A stretch of 64,000 nt of DNA, taken from Pseudomonas guineae. GTDB lineage: Bacteria; Pseudomonadota; Gammaproteobacteria; Pseudomonadales; Pseudomonadaceae. Made by a program: the position numbers and the translations under genes. The notes under the pieces are model-generated. The model was given only the letters and a program-made list of their open reading frames with translations, did not search any database and was not told the DNA's origin. Shown here in pieces: positions 1 to 11,699 of this stretch (its first letter is position 1; each line of letters starts with the position of its first letter). Where the stretch lies: contig NZ_FOQL01000001.1 of assembly GCF_900113745.1 (NCBI RefSeq), forward strand, positions 1,302,001 through 1,366,000, in the 5' to 3' direction.

Positions 1-44
1 ACTAGCTGATGGCAAGGTATTCACGGGCCGCTCTGCGCCCGTGA

Positions 45-611
<567 letters not shown>

Positions 612-628
612 GCCGCACAGCGAGGCAA

Positions 629-646
629 GCCGCGTGCATGCGCGGC
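629..646 (+). other. Short hairpin 3' of coaD
   Basis: GCCGCG and CGCGGC flank a 6-base spacer 18 bases after the coaD stop codon. No T-run follows, so it is at best a weak or Rho-assisted terminator. Confidence 0.3.
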
Positions 647-680
647 CGTGATACGGCACAATTTGCAGCATCGCCTCTAA

Positions 681-2689
<2,009 letters not shown>

Positions 2690-2765
2690 TTCTCTTGCTG
2701 GTGGGCCTCACTTTAATCACACCTGGCCGCCAGCCTGAATCGGTAGCCAGGCATAGTCAACGCTA

Positions 2766-3104
2766 TCAGTCCTGGCGATAACCGCTGGTGGTGCAACCCA
2801 GGCAGCGCACAAAGGCTTCTTTACCTGGCTCAACGACCAGCGATTGAGCGGCTTCACCCACATTGCCACCCAGGGCAGTGAACGGCAGGCTAACTACAAA
2901 AGCCACAACGCCAATAGCAGTTGCCCCGATCAGCAATGGCCGCGCGATCAGCAGGTCACCCATCATCGAATAGCCTTTTGGAGCGTTGGCCGTATAAAGA
3001 GGGTCGCCGCTAGTGTTCTGCTGCGCTACCTCAGCATGAGCTGGCAACGCCAGCAGGCCAGTGGTCAGCGCCAGAGCAGCAGCGGTTGAGCGGAACAGTT
3101 TCAT
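2766..3104 (-). CDS. Small exported/membrane protein of unknown function
   Basis: A 112-residue protein with a clear signal peptide ([18 protein letters not shown], cleavage likely after AHA). A second hydrophobic segment at about residues 55-80 contains [16 protein letters not shown], and two cysteines close together (CLGC) lie near the C-terminus. In pseudomonads such proteins are often labelled 'multidrug transporter', but it is far too small for a transporter and I see no basis for that name. It is convergent with ggt and probably monocistronic. Function unknown. Confidence 0.8.
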   Translation of the reverse strand: MKLFRSTAAALALTTGLLALPAHAEVAQQNTSGDPLYTANAPKGYSMMGDLLIARPLLIGATAIGVVAFVVSLPFTALGGNVGEAAQSLVVEPGKEAFVRCLGCTTSGYRQD

Positions 3105-3180
3105 GGGGCGATCCTTCAGCTATTAGGAGGCGGTGAGACTAACTATAACAGCGCATTAACAATTGTCAGCGTGACGCCCG

Positions 3181-3759
3181 TCAATCCCCATAAAAGGCAT
3201 ATTCAGGTTTTTTCGGGATAAATGGACGGTAAAACGCCAGGATCGTGTCGAGGTCAGCTGGTTCGTCCCCCGTCGGTATAAAAATCGGCCCGATAAACAC
3301 TCGCCGATTCTGGTAGTCCAGAGCACAACGAACGATCGGCACGCCTGCGCCCTGGGCGATGTGGTAGAAGCCCATTTTCCAGCGTTCAACCTTTTTACGC
3401 GTGCCTTCTGGCGACAAAATCAGCGCAAATTGCTCATGCTCGCTAAACGCCCGCACCGCTTGTTCAACGATATTGCCTTGGCGCTCACGACGAATGGCGA
3501 TACCGCCCCATAGACGCATCAGCGCGCCAAAAGGCCAGCGAAAAATCGTGTGTTTACCAAACCAACGAGCATTCAGGCGCAGGACGAACTTCACCGCGAT
3601 AAAAATCACGAAATCCCAGTTGGAGGTGTGGTGCGCGCCAATGACAACAAACTTATCAAGCGTCGGCAGCTCGCCGTCAACACGCCAGCCCAGCAGCTTT
3701 AAAGCGGTGCGCCCCACCCACTCAGCCAATGGGTTACGGGGCAGATAGTTAGCGGACAT
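3181..3759 (-). CDS. PlsC-like 1-acyl-glycerophosphate acyltransferase family protein
   Basis: Membrane-associated acyltransferase of about 192 residues. The catalytic HX4D motif appears as HHTSNWD, and the phosphate-binding motif as SPEGTRKK. I place the start at the ATG giving MSANYLPRNP, because the 20 further upstream codons have no family character. The family transfers acyl groups to glycerophospholipid precursors or related lipids. It is shorter than PlsC proper and closer to the small 'lysophospholipid acyltransferase' proteins, so the exact substrate is uncertain. It ends 80 bases from the start of the neighbouring exported-protein gene on the same strand. Confidence 0.85.
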   Translation of the reverse strand: MSANYLPRNPLAEWVGRTALKLLGWRVDGELPTLDKFVVIGAHHTSNWDFVIFIAVKFVLRLNARWFGKHTIFRWPFGALMRLWGGIAIRRERQGNIVEQAVRAFSEHEQFALILSPEGTRKKVERWKMGFYHIAQGAGVPIVRCALDYQNRRVFIGPIFIPTGDEPADLDTILAFYRPFIPKKPEYAFYGD

Positions 3760-3840
3760 CAAGACCTCGGTGTTTCTTATTATTGTGTTCGGCTCAGTCT
3801 CGCCATGGCGCAGCAGCAAATCCTAAGCAGCTAAACCGGT

Positions 3841-4653
3841 CTAACGCTGGCAGTGCGGGCAGTAAACACTGGCGCGCTGGCCCAGTTTGATCTCGCGCAG
3901 GGTACTGCCGCAGTTTTTGCAAAACTCGCCGCCACGGCCATAGACGAATAGTTCCTGCTGGAAGTAGCCCGGCTGCCCATCGCCGCCAACGAAGTCGCGC
4001 AATGTGGTGCCGCCACGCTCAATGGCATGGGCGAGGATGCGCTTGATCTCGGTCGCCAGCTTTAAATAGCGCGCCCGCGATATAGAGCCCGCTTCACGGC
4101 GCGGGTCGATACCGGCGGCAAATAGCGCCTCCGATGCATAGATGTTGCCCACGCCGACCACTACGGCGTTATCCATGATGAAGGGTTTGACCGCCATAAC
4201 CCGACCGCGCGACAGCTGAAACAAGCGCTCGCCACCGAACAGATCGGTCAAGGGTTCCGGGCCCAGCTTACTCAGCAGCACATGGCCCAACGGATCACTG
4301 CTCCAGAGCAACGCGCCGAAGCGGCGTGGATCGGTGTAGCGCAAGGCCAGTCCGGACTCCAGCTCGATATCCACGTGCTCATGCTTAGCGGCCGGCAGGC
4401 CACATTCGACCAGGCGCAGGCTGCCGGACATCCCTAGGTGGCTAATAAGGCTGCCGGTTTCGGCCTTGATCAACAGGTACTTGGCACGCCGCTCAACGCA
4501 CTCGATACGCTGCCCGGACAGCTGAATATCCAAGTCCTCGGGGATCGGCCAGCGCAGCCGCCGTTCGCGCACAATCACCCGGCTGACGCGCTGCCCCTCA
4601 AGATAGGGCGCAATGCCGCGACGAGTGGTTTCTACTTCAGGAAGTTCTGGCAT
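3841..4653 (-). CDS. mutM: Formamidopyrimidine-DNA glycosylase (Fpg)
   Basis: Base-excision repair enzyme that removes 8-oxoguanine and formamidopyrimidines and nicks the abasic site. At 270 residues it has the usual length. The N-terminus is the catalytic [13 protein letters not shown] (Pro2 nucleophile, Glu3). The C-terminal zinc finger has two CxxC pairs, FCKNCG and YCPHCQR, ending right at the stop. It sits upstream of the acyltransferase gene on the same strand. Confidence 0.97.
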   Translation of the reverse strand: MPELPEVETTRRGIAPYLEGQRVSRVIVRERRLRWPIPEDLDIQLSGQRIECVERRAKYLLIKAETGSLISHLGMSGSLRLVECGLPAAKHEHVDIELESGLALRYTDPRRFGALLWSSDPLGHVLLSKLGPEPLTDLFGGERLFQLSRGRVMAVKPFIMDNAVVVGVGNIYASEALFAAGIDPRREAGSISRARYLKLATEIKRILAHAIERGGTTLRDFVGGDGQPGYFQQELFVYGRGGEFCKNCGSTLREIKLGQRASVYCPHCQR

Positions 4654-4726
4654 AACAAGTACTCAGCGGAGCCATCCGAGTGGGGCGTTCACCTTAGCAG
4701 GAATGCTCAGAAAGCAACCAGGCGGG

Positions 4727-5593
4727 CTAACGCGCGCCCATATCGCGAATGCTTTCGCGCAGGTTTTCGAAGTCATATTCCGATAGCCCGACATACTCCA
4801 ACACCAGCTGCTCGATGCTCTGCCACTCATAGTCTTCAGTTTGATTGCCAAGCACCCGATGACTGGCACAAATGTGCTCAGCCATCTTCAGAATCGCCAG
4901 CAGGGTTTTCAACTGCGCATCGCGACTGGCGTCTTCGGTAAAGATCGCCAGGGCATTGTGATGGCTGGCAATGGCCTCACACAGGTGCAGCGGCAGGTTC
5001 CACGACTTGGCGGTGAAGTAGCCGACCACCGCATGATTGGTATTGAGCAGGCGATTTTCGGTATCTACCACGCGGCGCTCATCGGTGGCGCTCGCGTAAG
5101 CCTCTTCCAGCACAGTCATATAATTGGGAAAGCGCTTGAGCATCAGCGGGATGCCACAATTGTGAAACAGCCCAAGGGCGTATGCCTCATCCGGCGAGTG
5201 GTAGCCGATGCGCTTGGCCAAACTCAGGCAGGTCACGGCCACATCTTGGGCGGTATCCCAGAAGCGATTGAGGGTGACGATGGCTTCATCTGTCAGCTCG
5301 CCGCGAATCGACTGCGCATTGATCAGGTTGATCACCGTATTGCAGCCCAGCAAGTTAACCGCCTGCTGAATTGAGGCAATACGGTTGGCCAGGCCGAAAA
5401 ACGGTGAGTTCACCAGCTTCAATAGCGCGCCAGACAACCCCGGGTCCTGGCCAATCAGCTTGGCGATTGCACGCAGGTCCGGATCGGGCATCACCTGTTC
5501 CATCTGCAAATCCACCATGATCTGCGGCTGCGGTGGCACGCTGATGCCTTGCAGTACTTGTCGGATATAGTCGGCGGAGAGCTCTTGAGACAT
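4727..5593 (-). CDS. HDOD domain signalling protein
   Basis: A 288-residue stand-alone HDOD protein. The conserved core of the domain is seen from about residue 20 (PPQPQIMVDLQ) through LKLVNSPFFGLANRIASIQQAVNLLG, which is typical HDOD sequence, to SHHNALA in the C-terminal half. HDOD proteins lack the full set of metal ligands of HD phosphohydrolases and usually act as signalling scaffolds (cell cycle, motility, stress). No effector domain is attached. The gene is 73 bases upstream of mutM on the same strand and divergent from rlmI. Confidence 0.88.
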   Translation of the reverse strand: MSQELSADYIRQVLQGISVPPQPQIMVDLQMEQVMPDPDLRAIAKLIGQDPGLSGALLKLVNSPFFGLANRIASIQQAVNLLGCNTVINLINAQSIRGELTDEAIVTLNRFWDTAQDVAVTCLSLAKRIGYHSPDEAYALGLFHNCGIPLMLKRFPNYMTVLEEAYASATDERRVVDTENRLLNTNHAVVGYFTAKSWNLPLHLCEAIASHHNALAIFTEDASRDAQLKTLLAILKMAEHICASHRVLGNQTEDYEWQSIEQLVLEYVGLSEYDFENLRESIRDMGAR

Positions 5594-5691
5594 GACAGGG
5601 GAAACCGAAATGAGAGGTGGCGCGCAGTTTAGCGAAACCCCAACACTTCTACAGACGTGTTTTGTAACCGCCGCGACGCTACTTAACCCGC

Positions 5692-5697
5692 TATAAT
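5692..5697 (+). promoter_or_regulatory. Possible -10 hexamer for rlmI
   Basis: A consensus TATAAT lies 28 bases before the rlmI start. No convincing -35 hexamer was found at 16-18 bases upstream, so this is only half a promoter by eye. Confidence 0.3.
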
Positions 5698-5724
5698 TTC
5701 GCTCTTTTTTCGGAGTCCCTCAGC

Positions 5725-6921
5725 ATGTCCCTGCCTAGCCTGCGCCTGAAAGCCAACGCCGATCGACGCCTGCGCGCCGGCCATCTGTGGGTCTACAGCA
5801 ACGAAATCGACGTCGCCGCCACGCCACTGAGCGGCTTTGCGGCCGGTGACCAGGCCATCCTCGAAGCCGCCGGCGGTAAAGCGCTGGGCATCGTGGCGAT
5901 GAGCCCGAACAACCTGATCTGCGCGCGCCTGCTCTCGCGTGACGTCAAGCATGTGCTGGACAAATCGCTGCTGGTGCATCGTATTAACGTTGCCTTGTCA
6001 TTGCGCGAGCGGCTTTTCGACAAGCCCTGCTACCGCCTGGTGTTCGGCGACTCCGACCTGTTGCCGGGCCTGGTAGTCGACCGTTTCTTCGACATTCTGG
6101 TGGTGCAACTGGCGTCCGCCACCATGGAGCGGCATAAGGATGACGTACTCGCTGCCTTGATTCAGGTGTGTAAGCCTAGCGGCATTCTGCTCAAGAACGA
6201 CTCTGCAGCGCGCGATGCCGAGGGCCTTGAGCGTTATGTCGAGACCTCGTTCGGCGTGGTGCCGGAGTGGGTCGCCCTGGAAGAAAACGGCGTGAAGTTC
6301 GAAGCCCCGGTGATTGCCGGGCAGAAAACCGGCTGGTTCTACGACCACCGCATGAACCGTGCACGCCTAGCGCCCTACGTGAAAGGCAAACGCGTCCTCG
6401 ACCTGTTCAGCTATATCGGCGGCTGGGGTGTTCAGGCTGCGGCCTTTGGTGCGAGCGATGTGATGTGTGTCGACGCTTCCGGCTTCGCCCTGGATGGTGT
6501 CGAGCGCAACGCCGCGCTGAACGGCCTGACCGATAAAGTGGCCTGTGTAGAAGGCGATGTATTCGAAGCGCTGAAACAGCTCAAGGCTTCGGAAGAGCGC
6601 TTCGACGTCATCGTTGCCGACCCGCCCGCCTTTATCAAACGCAAGAAAGACCTGAAGAACGGTGAAGGCGCCTACCGCCGCCTAAATGAGCAAGCCATGC
6701 GCCTGCTCAACAAGGACGGCATCTTGATCAGCGCCAGCTGCTCCATGCACCTGCCGGAAGATGACCTGCAAAATATTCTGCTGACCAGCGCACGTCATCT
6801 GGATCGCAATATCCAGCTACTCGAACGCGGCGGCCAAGGCCCGGACCATCCTGTCCACCCAGCAATTGCCGAAACCCGTTACATCAAGAGCCTGACCGTT
6901 CGCCTGCTGCCAAACAGCTAA
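5725..6921 (+). CDS. rlmI: 23S rRNA (cytosine-5)-methyltransferase RlmI
   Basis: SAM-dependent methyltransferase expected to modify C1962 of 23S rRNA. The 398 residues match the family length (about 396 in E. coli). An N-terminal PUA-like RNA-binding region (about residues 1-80, beginning LRLKANADRRLRAGHLWVYS) precedes a Rossmann methyltransferase. The latter has the SAM loop VLDLFSYIGGWGVQAAAFG and the catalytic region VADPPAFIKRKKD. A GGAG ribosome-binding site lies just upstream of the ATG. It is divergent from the HDOD gene. Confidence 0.93.
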   Translation: MSLPSLRLKANADRRLRAGHLWVYSNEIDVAATPLSGFAAGDQAILEAAGGKALGIVAMSPNNLICARLLSRDVKHVLDKSLLVHRINVALSLRERLFDKPCYRLVFGDSDLLPGLVVDRFFDILVVQLASATMERHKDDVLAALIQVCKPSGILLKNDSAARDAEGLERYVETSFGVVPEWVALEENGVKFEAPVIAGQKTGWFYDHRMNRARLAPYVKGKRVLDLFSYIGGWGVQAAAFGASDVMCVDASGFALDGVERNAALNGLTDKVACVEGDVFEALKQLKASEERFDVIVADPPAFIKRKKDLKNGEGAYRRLNEQAMRLLNKDGILISASCSMHLPEDDLQNILLTSARHLDRNIQLLERGGQGPDHPVHPAIAETRYIKSLTVRLLPNS

Positions 6922-7075
6922 ATTCCGCAGCACGTGCACCGTTATATCAATCACGTCTAAGCGTGCGCACCTGCCGAGTGCATCTCGGCAAGTGCTTCCT
7001 TCTGCCCCGCACTGTTACAACTCCCCACACCGGCCTGGCGCAACCGCGCCACTGGGCTAGGCTCAAACGCCAGTA

Positions 7076-7100
7076 CTGCAGTGATCGCGATGCACTGCAG
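7076..7100. promoter_or_regulatory. 25-base palindromic candidate operator
   Basis: The arms CTGCAGTG and CACTGCAG are perfect reverse complements, and the spacer contains the self-complementary ATCGCGAT. The site lies about 140 bases upstream of the ABC operon's first gene. It looks like the binding site of a dimeric regulator; which one is unknown. Confidence 0.45.
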
Positions 7101-7124
7101 CAGTGCTGGCACAGTGCTTGCCTT

Positions 7125-7140
7125 GTTTGAACACTCAAAC
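7125..7140. promoter_or_regulatory. 16-base inverted repeat GTTTGA-N4-TCAAAC
   Basis: A perfect 6-base inverted repeat with a 4-base spacer about 100 bases before the ABC operon. It is a candidate operator and could be independent of the longer palindrome upstream. Confidence 0.35.
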
Positions 7141-7235
7141 ACGTTGCCCGCTGCTCAACACCGCAGCCGACGGACTCAAGCATTCAGCTAACGACCATAA
7201 GCCGCTAGCTGTTCCGAACACAATTGGGGAGGGGT

Positions 7236-8351
7236 ATGGCTGACCTAGCGGGGGACAAACCGTTCCTGCAATTCACCAACGTTAAAAAGACCTATGACCA
7301 CAAGAACCTAGTGGTCAAGGACTTCAACCTGGACGTGGCCAAGGGCGAATTTATCACTCTGCTCGGCCCTTCAGGCTCTGGTAAAACTACCTGCTTGATG
7401 ATGCTCGCTGGCTTCGAAGACTTAACCAGCGGTGAGATCCTAATCAACGGTCGCTCAGTCACCAGCATCGCGCCTTATCAGCGCAATATCGGCATGGTGT
7501 TCCAGCAGTACGCACTGTTCCCGCACATGACCCTGCGCGAGAACTTGGCTTACCCGCTGAAGATCCGCAAGCAGCCCAAAGACGTGATTAACGCGAAGGT
7601 CGATGAATACCTGTCGCTGGTCGAGTTACTGGATTTCGGCAACCGCTTCCCTGGTCAACTCTCCGGCGGCCAACGCCAACGGGTAGCCTTGGCCCGCGCG
7701 CTGATCTTCGCCCCAGATATCGTGCTGATGGACGAACCCTTGGGTGCCCTTGACAAAAAGCTGCGTGAGCAGATGCAGTTCGAGATCAAGCGCCTGCACG
7801 AGCAGCTCGGCTTCACCGTGATTTACGTGACCCACGACCAGACCGAAGCCCTGACCATGAGCGATCGAATTGCCGTCTTCGAAAGCGGCATCGTTCAGCA
7901 ATGCGCGGCGCCCCATGTGCTGTATGAGCGCCCGGCCAATCTATTCGTCGCCGACTTTATTGGCGAGAGCAATAAGCTCAAGGGCGTGATCGAGGCCGTT
8001 AACGAGGACACCGTAGACGTTCGTCTTGAAGCTGGCGGCCTAATCAGCGCCCTGAAAGCCAACTGCACGGAAGTCGGCCTGCCGACGACCGTGTCGATTC
8101 GCCCAGAGAAACTCAGCTTTACCGAGCGCCTCGGCAACACCGGCAATCAGGTCATGGCACGTTTCGTTACCCGCCACTATGTCGGCGAATACATTCGCTA
8201 TCACTTCATGACTGCTGATGGCACCGAGCTGGTGGTGAAGAACATGAATGACAGCAGCGCCCCGCAACTCAGTGCCAAGGAAGAAGTCGCCCTGGCTTGG
8301 CTGCCGCAAGACAGCCAAGCCCTTGATCGCCCCGTCGTCACGACACCCTGA
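7236..8351 (+). CDS. Polyamine-type ABC transporter ATP-binding protein (PotA-like)
   Basis: Cytoplasmic ATPase of an ABC importer. Walker A GPSGSGKTT, Q-loop FQQYALFPHM, signature LSGGQRQRVALARAL, Walker B VLMDEPLGALD and the switch histidine in YVTHDQTEA are all intact. A C-terminal TOBE-like regulatory domain of about 120 residues follows. I choose the ATG at 7236, 5 bases after a GGGGAGGGG ribosome-binding site, rather than the in-frame TTG 12 bases earlier. First gene of a four-gene operon with binding protein and two permeases; the substrate is most likely putrescine/spermidine or a related cation, but this is inferred from family only. Confidence 0.9.
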   Translation: MADLAGDKPFLQFTNVKKTYDHKNLVVKDFNLDVAKGEFITLLGPSGSGKTTCLMMLAGFEDLTSGEILINGRSVTSIAPYQRNIGMVFQQYALFPHMTLRENLAYPLKIRKQPKDVINAKVDEYLSLVELLDFGNRFPGQLSGGQRQRVALARALIFAPDIVLMDEPLGALDKKLREQMQFEIKRLHEQLGFTVIYVTHDQTEALTMSDRIAVFESGIVQQCAAPHVLYERPANLFVADFIGESNKLKGVIEAVNEDTVDVRLEAGGLISALKANCTEVGLPTTVSIRPEKLSFTERLGNTGNQVMARFVTRHYVGEYIRYHFMTADGTELVVKNMNDSSAPQLSAKEEVALAWLPQDSQALDRPVVTTP

Positions 8352-8377
8352 ACTATAAGAAGCAATGGAGCTTAGCA

Positions 8378-9451
8378 ATGGCTAGAACACTGACCACCCG
8401 CTTTTCCACCTTCGCCCTCGCAGCAGCACTGGGTACGGCGAGTTTCGCCGCCAGCGCCGAGGAAACCCTGACCGTCGTATCCTGGGGCGGTGCCTATGGC
8501 GCAGCCCAGCAAAAACATGTGATTGATCCGTTCCAGAAAGACACCGGCAACAAAGTCCTGTTTGAGGACTACACCGGTGGCGTCGCCGAGATCAAAGCCC
8601 AGGTCGAATCCGGCAATATTCAGTGGGACGTAGTCGACTTCGAAGTCATCGATCTTGAGCGCGCCTGCTCCGAAGGGCTATTGGAAACCATCCCTCACGA
8701 CATCCTGCCGGCCGGCATCGATGGCGTCCCTGCTGACAAGGACTTTATCCCCGAAGCGCTGGCCAGCGAATGCGCGGTCGGCAACATCGTCTGGTCGGTA
8801 GTGTTCGCCTACAACGAGAAGACCATCGGCGACACCAAGGCGGCGAGCATCAGCGACTTCTTCGACACCAGCAAAATCCCTGGTAAGCGGGCCCTGCGCA
8901 AACGCCCACAGGTCAACATGGAATGGGCCTTGCTGGCTGATGGCGTAGCCCCGGGCGACGTATACGAGATGCTCTCCACCCCAGAAGGCCAGGCCCGCGC
9001 CTTTGCCAAGCTGGATACCATCAAGCAGGACATCGTCTGGTTCGACTCGTGGTCGCAGGCTCCACAGCTGCTCAACGATGGCGGCGCCGTGCTGGTGCAA
9101 TCCGCTAACGGCCGCTTCTATGACGCCATTCGCCAAGAGAAGAAGCCGTTCGTTATCGTCTGGGACGGCCACGTCTATGACCTCGACGCCTGGGCCATTG
9201 TCAAAGGCTCGGAGAAAAAGGACCTAGCCCTGAAGTTCATCGCCTATGCCACCGGCTCCAAGCCGCTAGCGGGCATGCCGGATGTGGCCTATGGCCCGAC
9301 CCGCAAGTCTTCCATGCCGCTGGCTGATCAGAGCGCGGCACCACACCTGCCTACCGCGCACCTGGACAAAGGTATGCAGGCCGGCTCGGACTTCTGGGCT
9401 GACTACGGTGAGTCCCTTGGTGAGAAGTTCAACGAGTGGTTGCTGAAGTAA
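8378..9451 (+). CDS. Periplasmic spermidine/putrescine-type binding protein
   Basis: Extracellular solute-binding protein of 357 residues, PotD/PotF family. The signal peptide runs to about residue 27 (FAASAEE). The mature part begins TLTVVSWGGAYGAAQQKH, characteristic of the family-1 polyamine binding proteins. It delivers ligand to the permeases encoded next. The gene is 26 bases after the ATPase gene, with a GGAG ribosome-binding site, and is followed by a strong hairpin at 9461-9486 that could raise its mRNA level relative to the permease genes. The exact ligand cannot be read from the sequence. Confidence 0.9.
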   Translation: MARTLTTRFSTFALAAALGTASFAASAEETLTVVSWGGAYGAAQQKHVIDPFQKDTGNKVLFEDYTGGVAEIKAQVESGNIQWDVVDFEVIDLERACSEGLLETIPHDILPAGIDGVPADKDFIPEALASECAVGNIVWSVVFAYNEKTIGDTKAASISDFFDTSKIPGKRALRKRPQVNMEWALLADGVAPGDVYEMLSTPEGQARAFAKLDTIKQDIVWFDSWSQAPQLLNDGGAVLVQSANGRFYDAIRQEKKPFVIVWDGHVYDLDAWAIVKGSEKKDLALKFIAYATGSKPLAGMPDVAYGPTRKSSMPLADQSAAPHLPTAHLDKGMQAGSDFWADYGESLGEKFNEWLLK

Positions 9452-9460
9452 TACCTCGGA

Positions 9461-9486
9461 CGCCCCGCGCGGATTGGCGCGGGGTG
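9461..9486 (+). terminator. Intercistronic hairpin after the binding-protein gene
   Basis: CGCCCCGCGC pairs with GCGCGGGGTG (one G-T pair) across a 6-base loop. No T-run follows, so it more likely stabilises the upstream mRNA or attenuates transcription than terminates fully. Confidence 0.55.
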
Positions 9487-9512
9487 TCGCTTTCAGGTTA
9501 AGGAGTTAACGC

Positions 9513-10745
9513 TTGTCCACTCTCACCCGCACCGAAGCCAGCCAAGCCTCCAGCGCCCGCAATAAGAAGCGCCTCACCGCCTTTCTATTTGTCGTACCGT
9601 TGCTGATCTTTATCCTGCTGAGCTTTGTTGCACCGATTGCCAGCATGCTCTGGCGCAGTGTCCACCACCCCACAGTGGCCACCCTGATTCCGCTGACCCT
9701 GAGCGAGCTGCAACGCTGGGACGGCAAAACGGTTCCTGACCAACAAACCCTGAACGTATTTGCCCAAGAGCTGCACAGCTTGGCCAAAGTGCGTGAATCC
9801 GGCAAATTAGCCGAAGAAATCAACCGTGCTTCAGCTGGCATGTCCAGCGTGGTCAAATCCACCGCTCGTAAAATCTCACGCTTGGATAGCCAGCAACTGG
9901 CACAGCAAGGTGGCGAGATCCTGCTCAAATCGCATCGCAAATGGAGCAGGCCGGATATCTGGTTCGCCATCCAGCGCGCAGGCAAACCCTATACCTATGA
10001 TTACTACCTGACGGCCCTTGACCTCGAACTCGACCAAGAACACGGCATCCAGGTGCGCGAGGACACGCAGATCTACCTGCAGCTGTACAGCAAGACCCTG
10101 AGCATGGCGTTGGTCATCACCATTTTTTGCGCCCTGCTCGGCTATCCGCTGGCCTATTACCTGGCGCGCCTACCGGAAAACCGCGCCAACCTGCTGCTGG
10201 TGCTGGTGCTGTTGCCGTTCTGGACCTCGCTGCTGGTGCGCACCACTGCCTGGATCGCGCTGCTACAAACCAATGGCGTGATTAACTCCTTCCTGCTCGG
10301 CATCGGCGTCATCAGCCAACCCTTCGAGATGCTCTACACCTCGTTCGCCACGGTGGTGGCAATGACCCATATCCTCTTGCCATTCATGATTCTGCCGCTG
10401 TACAGCGTGATGCGGGGCATCGATCCCAGCTACCTGCGCGCGGCGCTGTCGCTGGGTGCGCGACCGATTCCGGCCTTCGCCCGCATCTATTTCCCGATGA
10501 CCCTGCCGGGCCTGAGCGCCGGGGCTTTGCTGGTGTTCATCATCTCGGTGGGCTACTACATCACCCCGGCACTGGTCGGCGGCACCGATGGGCAGATGAT
10601 CAGCAACATCATCGCCTTCCACATGCAGCGCTCGAACAACTGGGAACTGGCTGCCGCGCTGGGCTCCTTGCTACTCGCGCTGATCCTGCTGCTCTACTGG
10701 CTGTACGACCGCTTTGTCGGCGCCAGCAATATCAAACTGGGATGA
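9513..10745 (+). CDS. Polyamine-type ABC permease, PotB-like, with large periplasmic insertion
   Basis: Inner-membrane permease of 410 residues, much longer than PotB (about 275-290). TM1 is at about residues 22-46. Roughly 140 mostly polar residues follow before TM2 (from about 195), so an extra domain is predicted in the periplasm. The rest is a normal permease with an EAA-type loop (LRAALSLGARPIPAF). The start is a TTG, 7 bases after AAGGAG at 9500-9505; no ATG fits. It is the third gene of the operon and overlaps nothing. The insertion may contact the binding protein or ligand; its fold is unknown to me. Confidence 0.88.
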   Translation: MSTLTRTEASQASSARNKKRLTAFLFVVPLLIFILLSFVAPIASMLWRSVHHPTVATLIPLTLSELQRWDGKTVPDQQTLNVFAQELHSLAKVRESGKLAEEINRASAGMSSVVKSTARKISRLDSQQLAQQGGEILLKSHRKWSRPDIWFAIQRAGKPYTYDYYLTALDLELDQEHGIQVREDTQIYLQLYSKTLSMALVITIFCALLGYPLAYYLARLPENRANLLLVLVLLPFWTSLLVRTTAWIALLQTNGVINSFLLGIGVISQPFEMLYTSFATVVAMTHILLPFMILPLYSVMRGIDPSYLRAALSLGARPIPAFARIYFPMTLPGLSAGALLVFIISVGYYITPALVGGTDGQMISNIIAFHMQRSNNWELAAALGSLLLALILLLYWLYDRFVGASNIKLG

Positions 10746-10751
10746 GCTGAT

Positions 10752-11609
10752 ATGTCCAAGATTCCCGCCTATTACGGTTTTTGGTATCACTTGGGTAGCT
10801 GGTTGTTGAAGACCAGCTCCTGGCTGGTGCTGCTGTTTTTGATCATGCCGATCCTGGTGATCATTCCGCTGTCGTTCAACGTCGAGCCGTTTTTCAGCTT
10901 TACCGAAGGCATGCTCACCTTTCAGCCCGAGGCCTACTCGCTGCGCTGGTACAGCGCGATTTTCAGCGACGACAAATGGCTGCTGGCAATCAAGAACAGC
11001 TTTCTTATCGGCTTCTTCGCCACCCTGCTGGCCACCGTGCTGGGCACCTGCGCGGCGGTAGGCTTGGCCCGTGACGACATGCCGATGCGCCGGCTGATTA
11101 CCGCGCTGCTGCTGTCTCCGATGATCGTGCCGTTGATCATCACCGCCGCCGGCATGTTCTTCTTCTATTCCGACCTCGGCCTGGCCGGTAACTACCTCGG
11201 CGTCATCATTGCCCACGCAGCCCTTGGCACGCCGTTTGTGATCATCACCGTCACCGCCACCCTCACCGGTTTTGACTACAGCCTAGCGCGCGCCGCGATC
11301 AATCTGGGCGCAACGCCGCTGCGGGTGTTCTTCGACATCATCATGCCGCTGATTCGTCCAGGCGTGATTAGCGGCGCGCTGTTCGCCTTTATCACCTCGT
11401 TCGACGAAGTAGTGGTGATCCTGTTTATGGCCGGACCACAACAACGCACCATTCCCCGGCAAATGTTCTCGGGCCTGCGCGAGCAGATCAACCCGAGCAT
11501 TCTGGCCATCGCCACCCTGCTGATTCTGATGTCGATCGTGCTGCTGATCACCATCGAGTTACTGCGCCGACGCGCCACCCGCATGCGCGGTATCGAGCAG
11601 ATTGAATAA
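10752..11609 (+). CDS. Polyamine-type ABC permease, PotC-like
   Basis: Second inner-membrane permease, 285 residues with about six transmembrane segments. The EAA loop appears as LARAAINLGATPLRVF with the following G, and normally docks the ATPase. It starts 6 bases after the previous stop, so the two permeases are translated together. A hairpin at 11624-11644 closes the operon. Confidence 0.9.
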   Translation: MSKIPAYYGFWYHLGSWLLKTSSWLVLLFLIMPILVIIPLSFNVEPFFSFTEGMLTFQPEAYSLRWYSAIFSDDKWLLAIKNSFLIGFFATLLATVLGTCAAVGLARDDMPMRRLITALLLSPMIVPLIITAAGMFFFYSDLGLAGNYLGVIIAHAALGTPFVIITVTATLTGFDYSLARAAINLGATPLRVFFDIIMPLIRPGVISGALFAFITSFDEVVVILFMAGPQQRTIPRQMFSGLREQINPSILAIATLLILMSIVLLITIELLRRRATRMRGIEQIE

Positions 11610-11623
11610 GCGCCCTGCACATT

Positions 11624-11644
11624 GAAAGCGCACCCCGCGCTTTC
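11624..11644 (+). terminator. Hairpin at the end of the ABC operon
   Basis: GAAAGCGC and GCGCTTTC are perfect 8-base arms around ACCCC, 15 bases after the last permease gene. No T-run follows; it is a probable transcript 3' end or processing site. Confidence 0.45.
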
Positions 11645-11699
11645 GCCTCAGGCCGCCTGGGATTAGAATCGGCGTTCTCCTGCCACATCTAGGCGGACT

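Larger units (their letters stand above)
6922..7235. other. 314-base intergenic region before the polyamine-type ABC operon
   Basis: No convincing gene is present; short open frames on the minus strand (for example 6957-7142) show no family character. It holds a TGCCGAG/CTCGGCA hairpin at 6972-6990 and two perfect inverted repeats listed separately (7076-7100 and 7125-7140). It probably contains the promoter and operators of the ABC operon. Confidence 0.6.

Noticed and set aside
6957..7142. 61-codon minus-strand frame in the region before the ABC operon
   Set aside because: No ribosome-binding site or family features, and it runs across the inverted repeats that fit a control region better.
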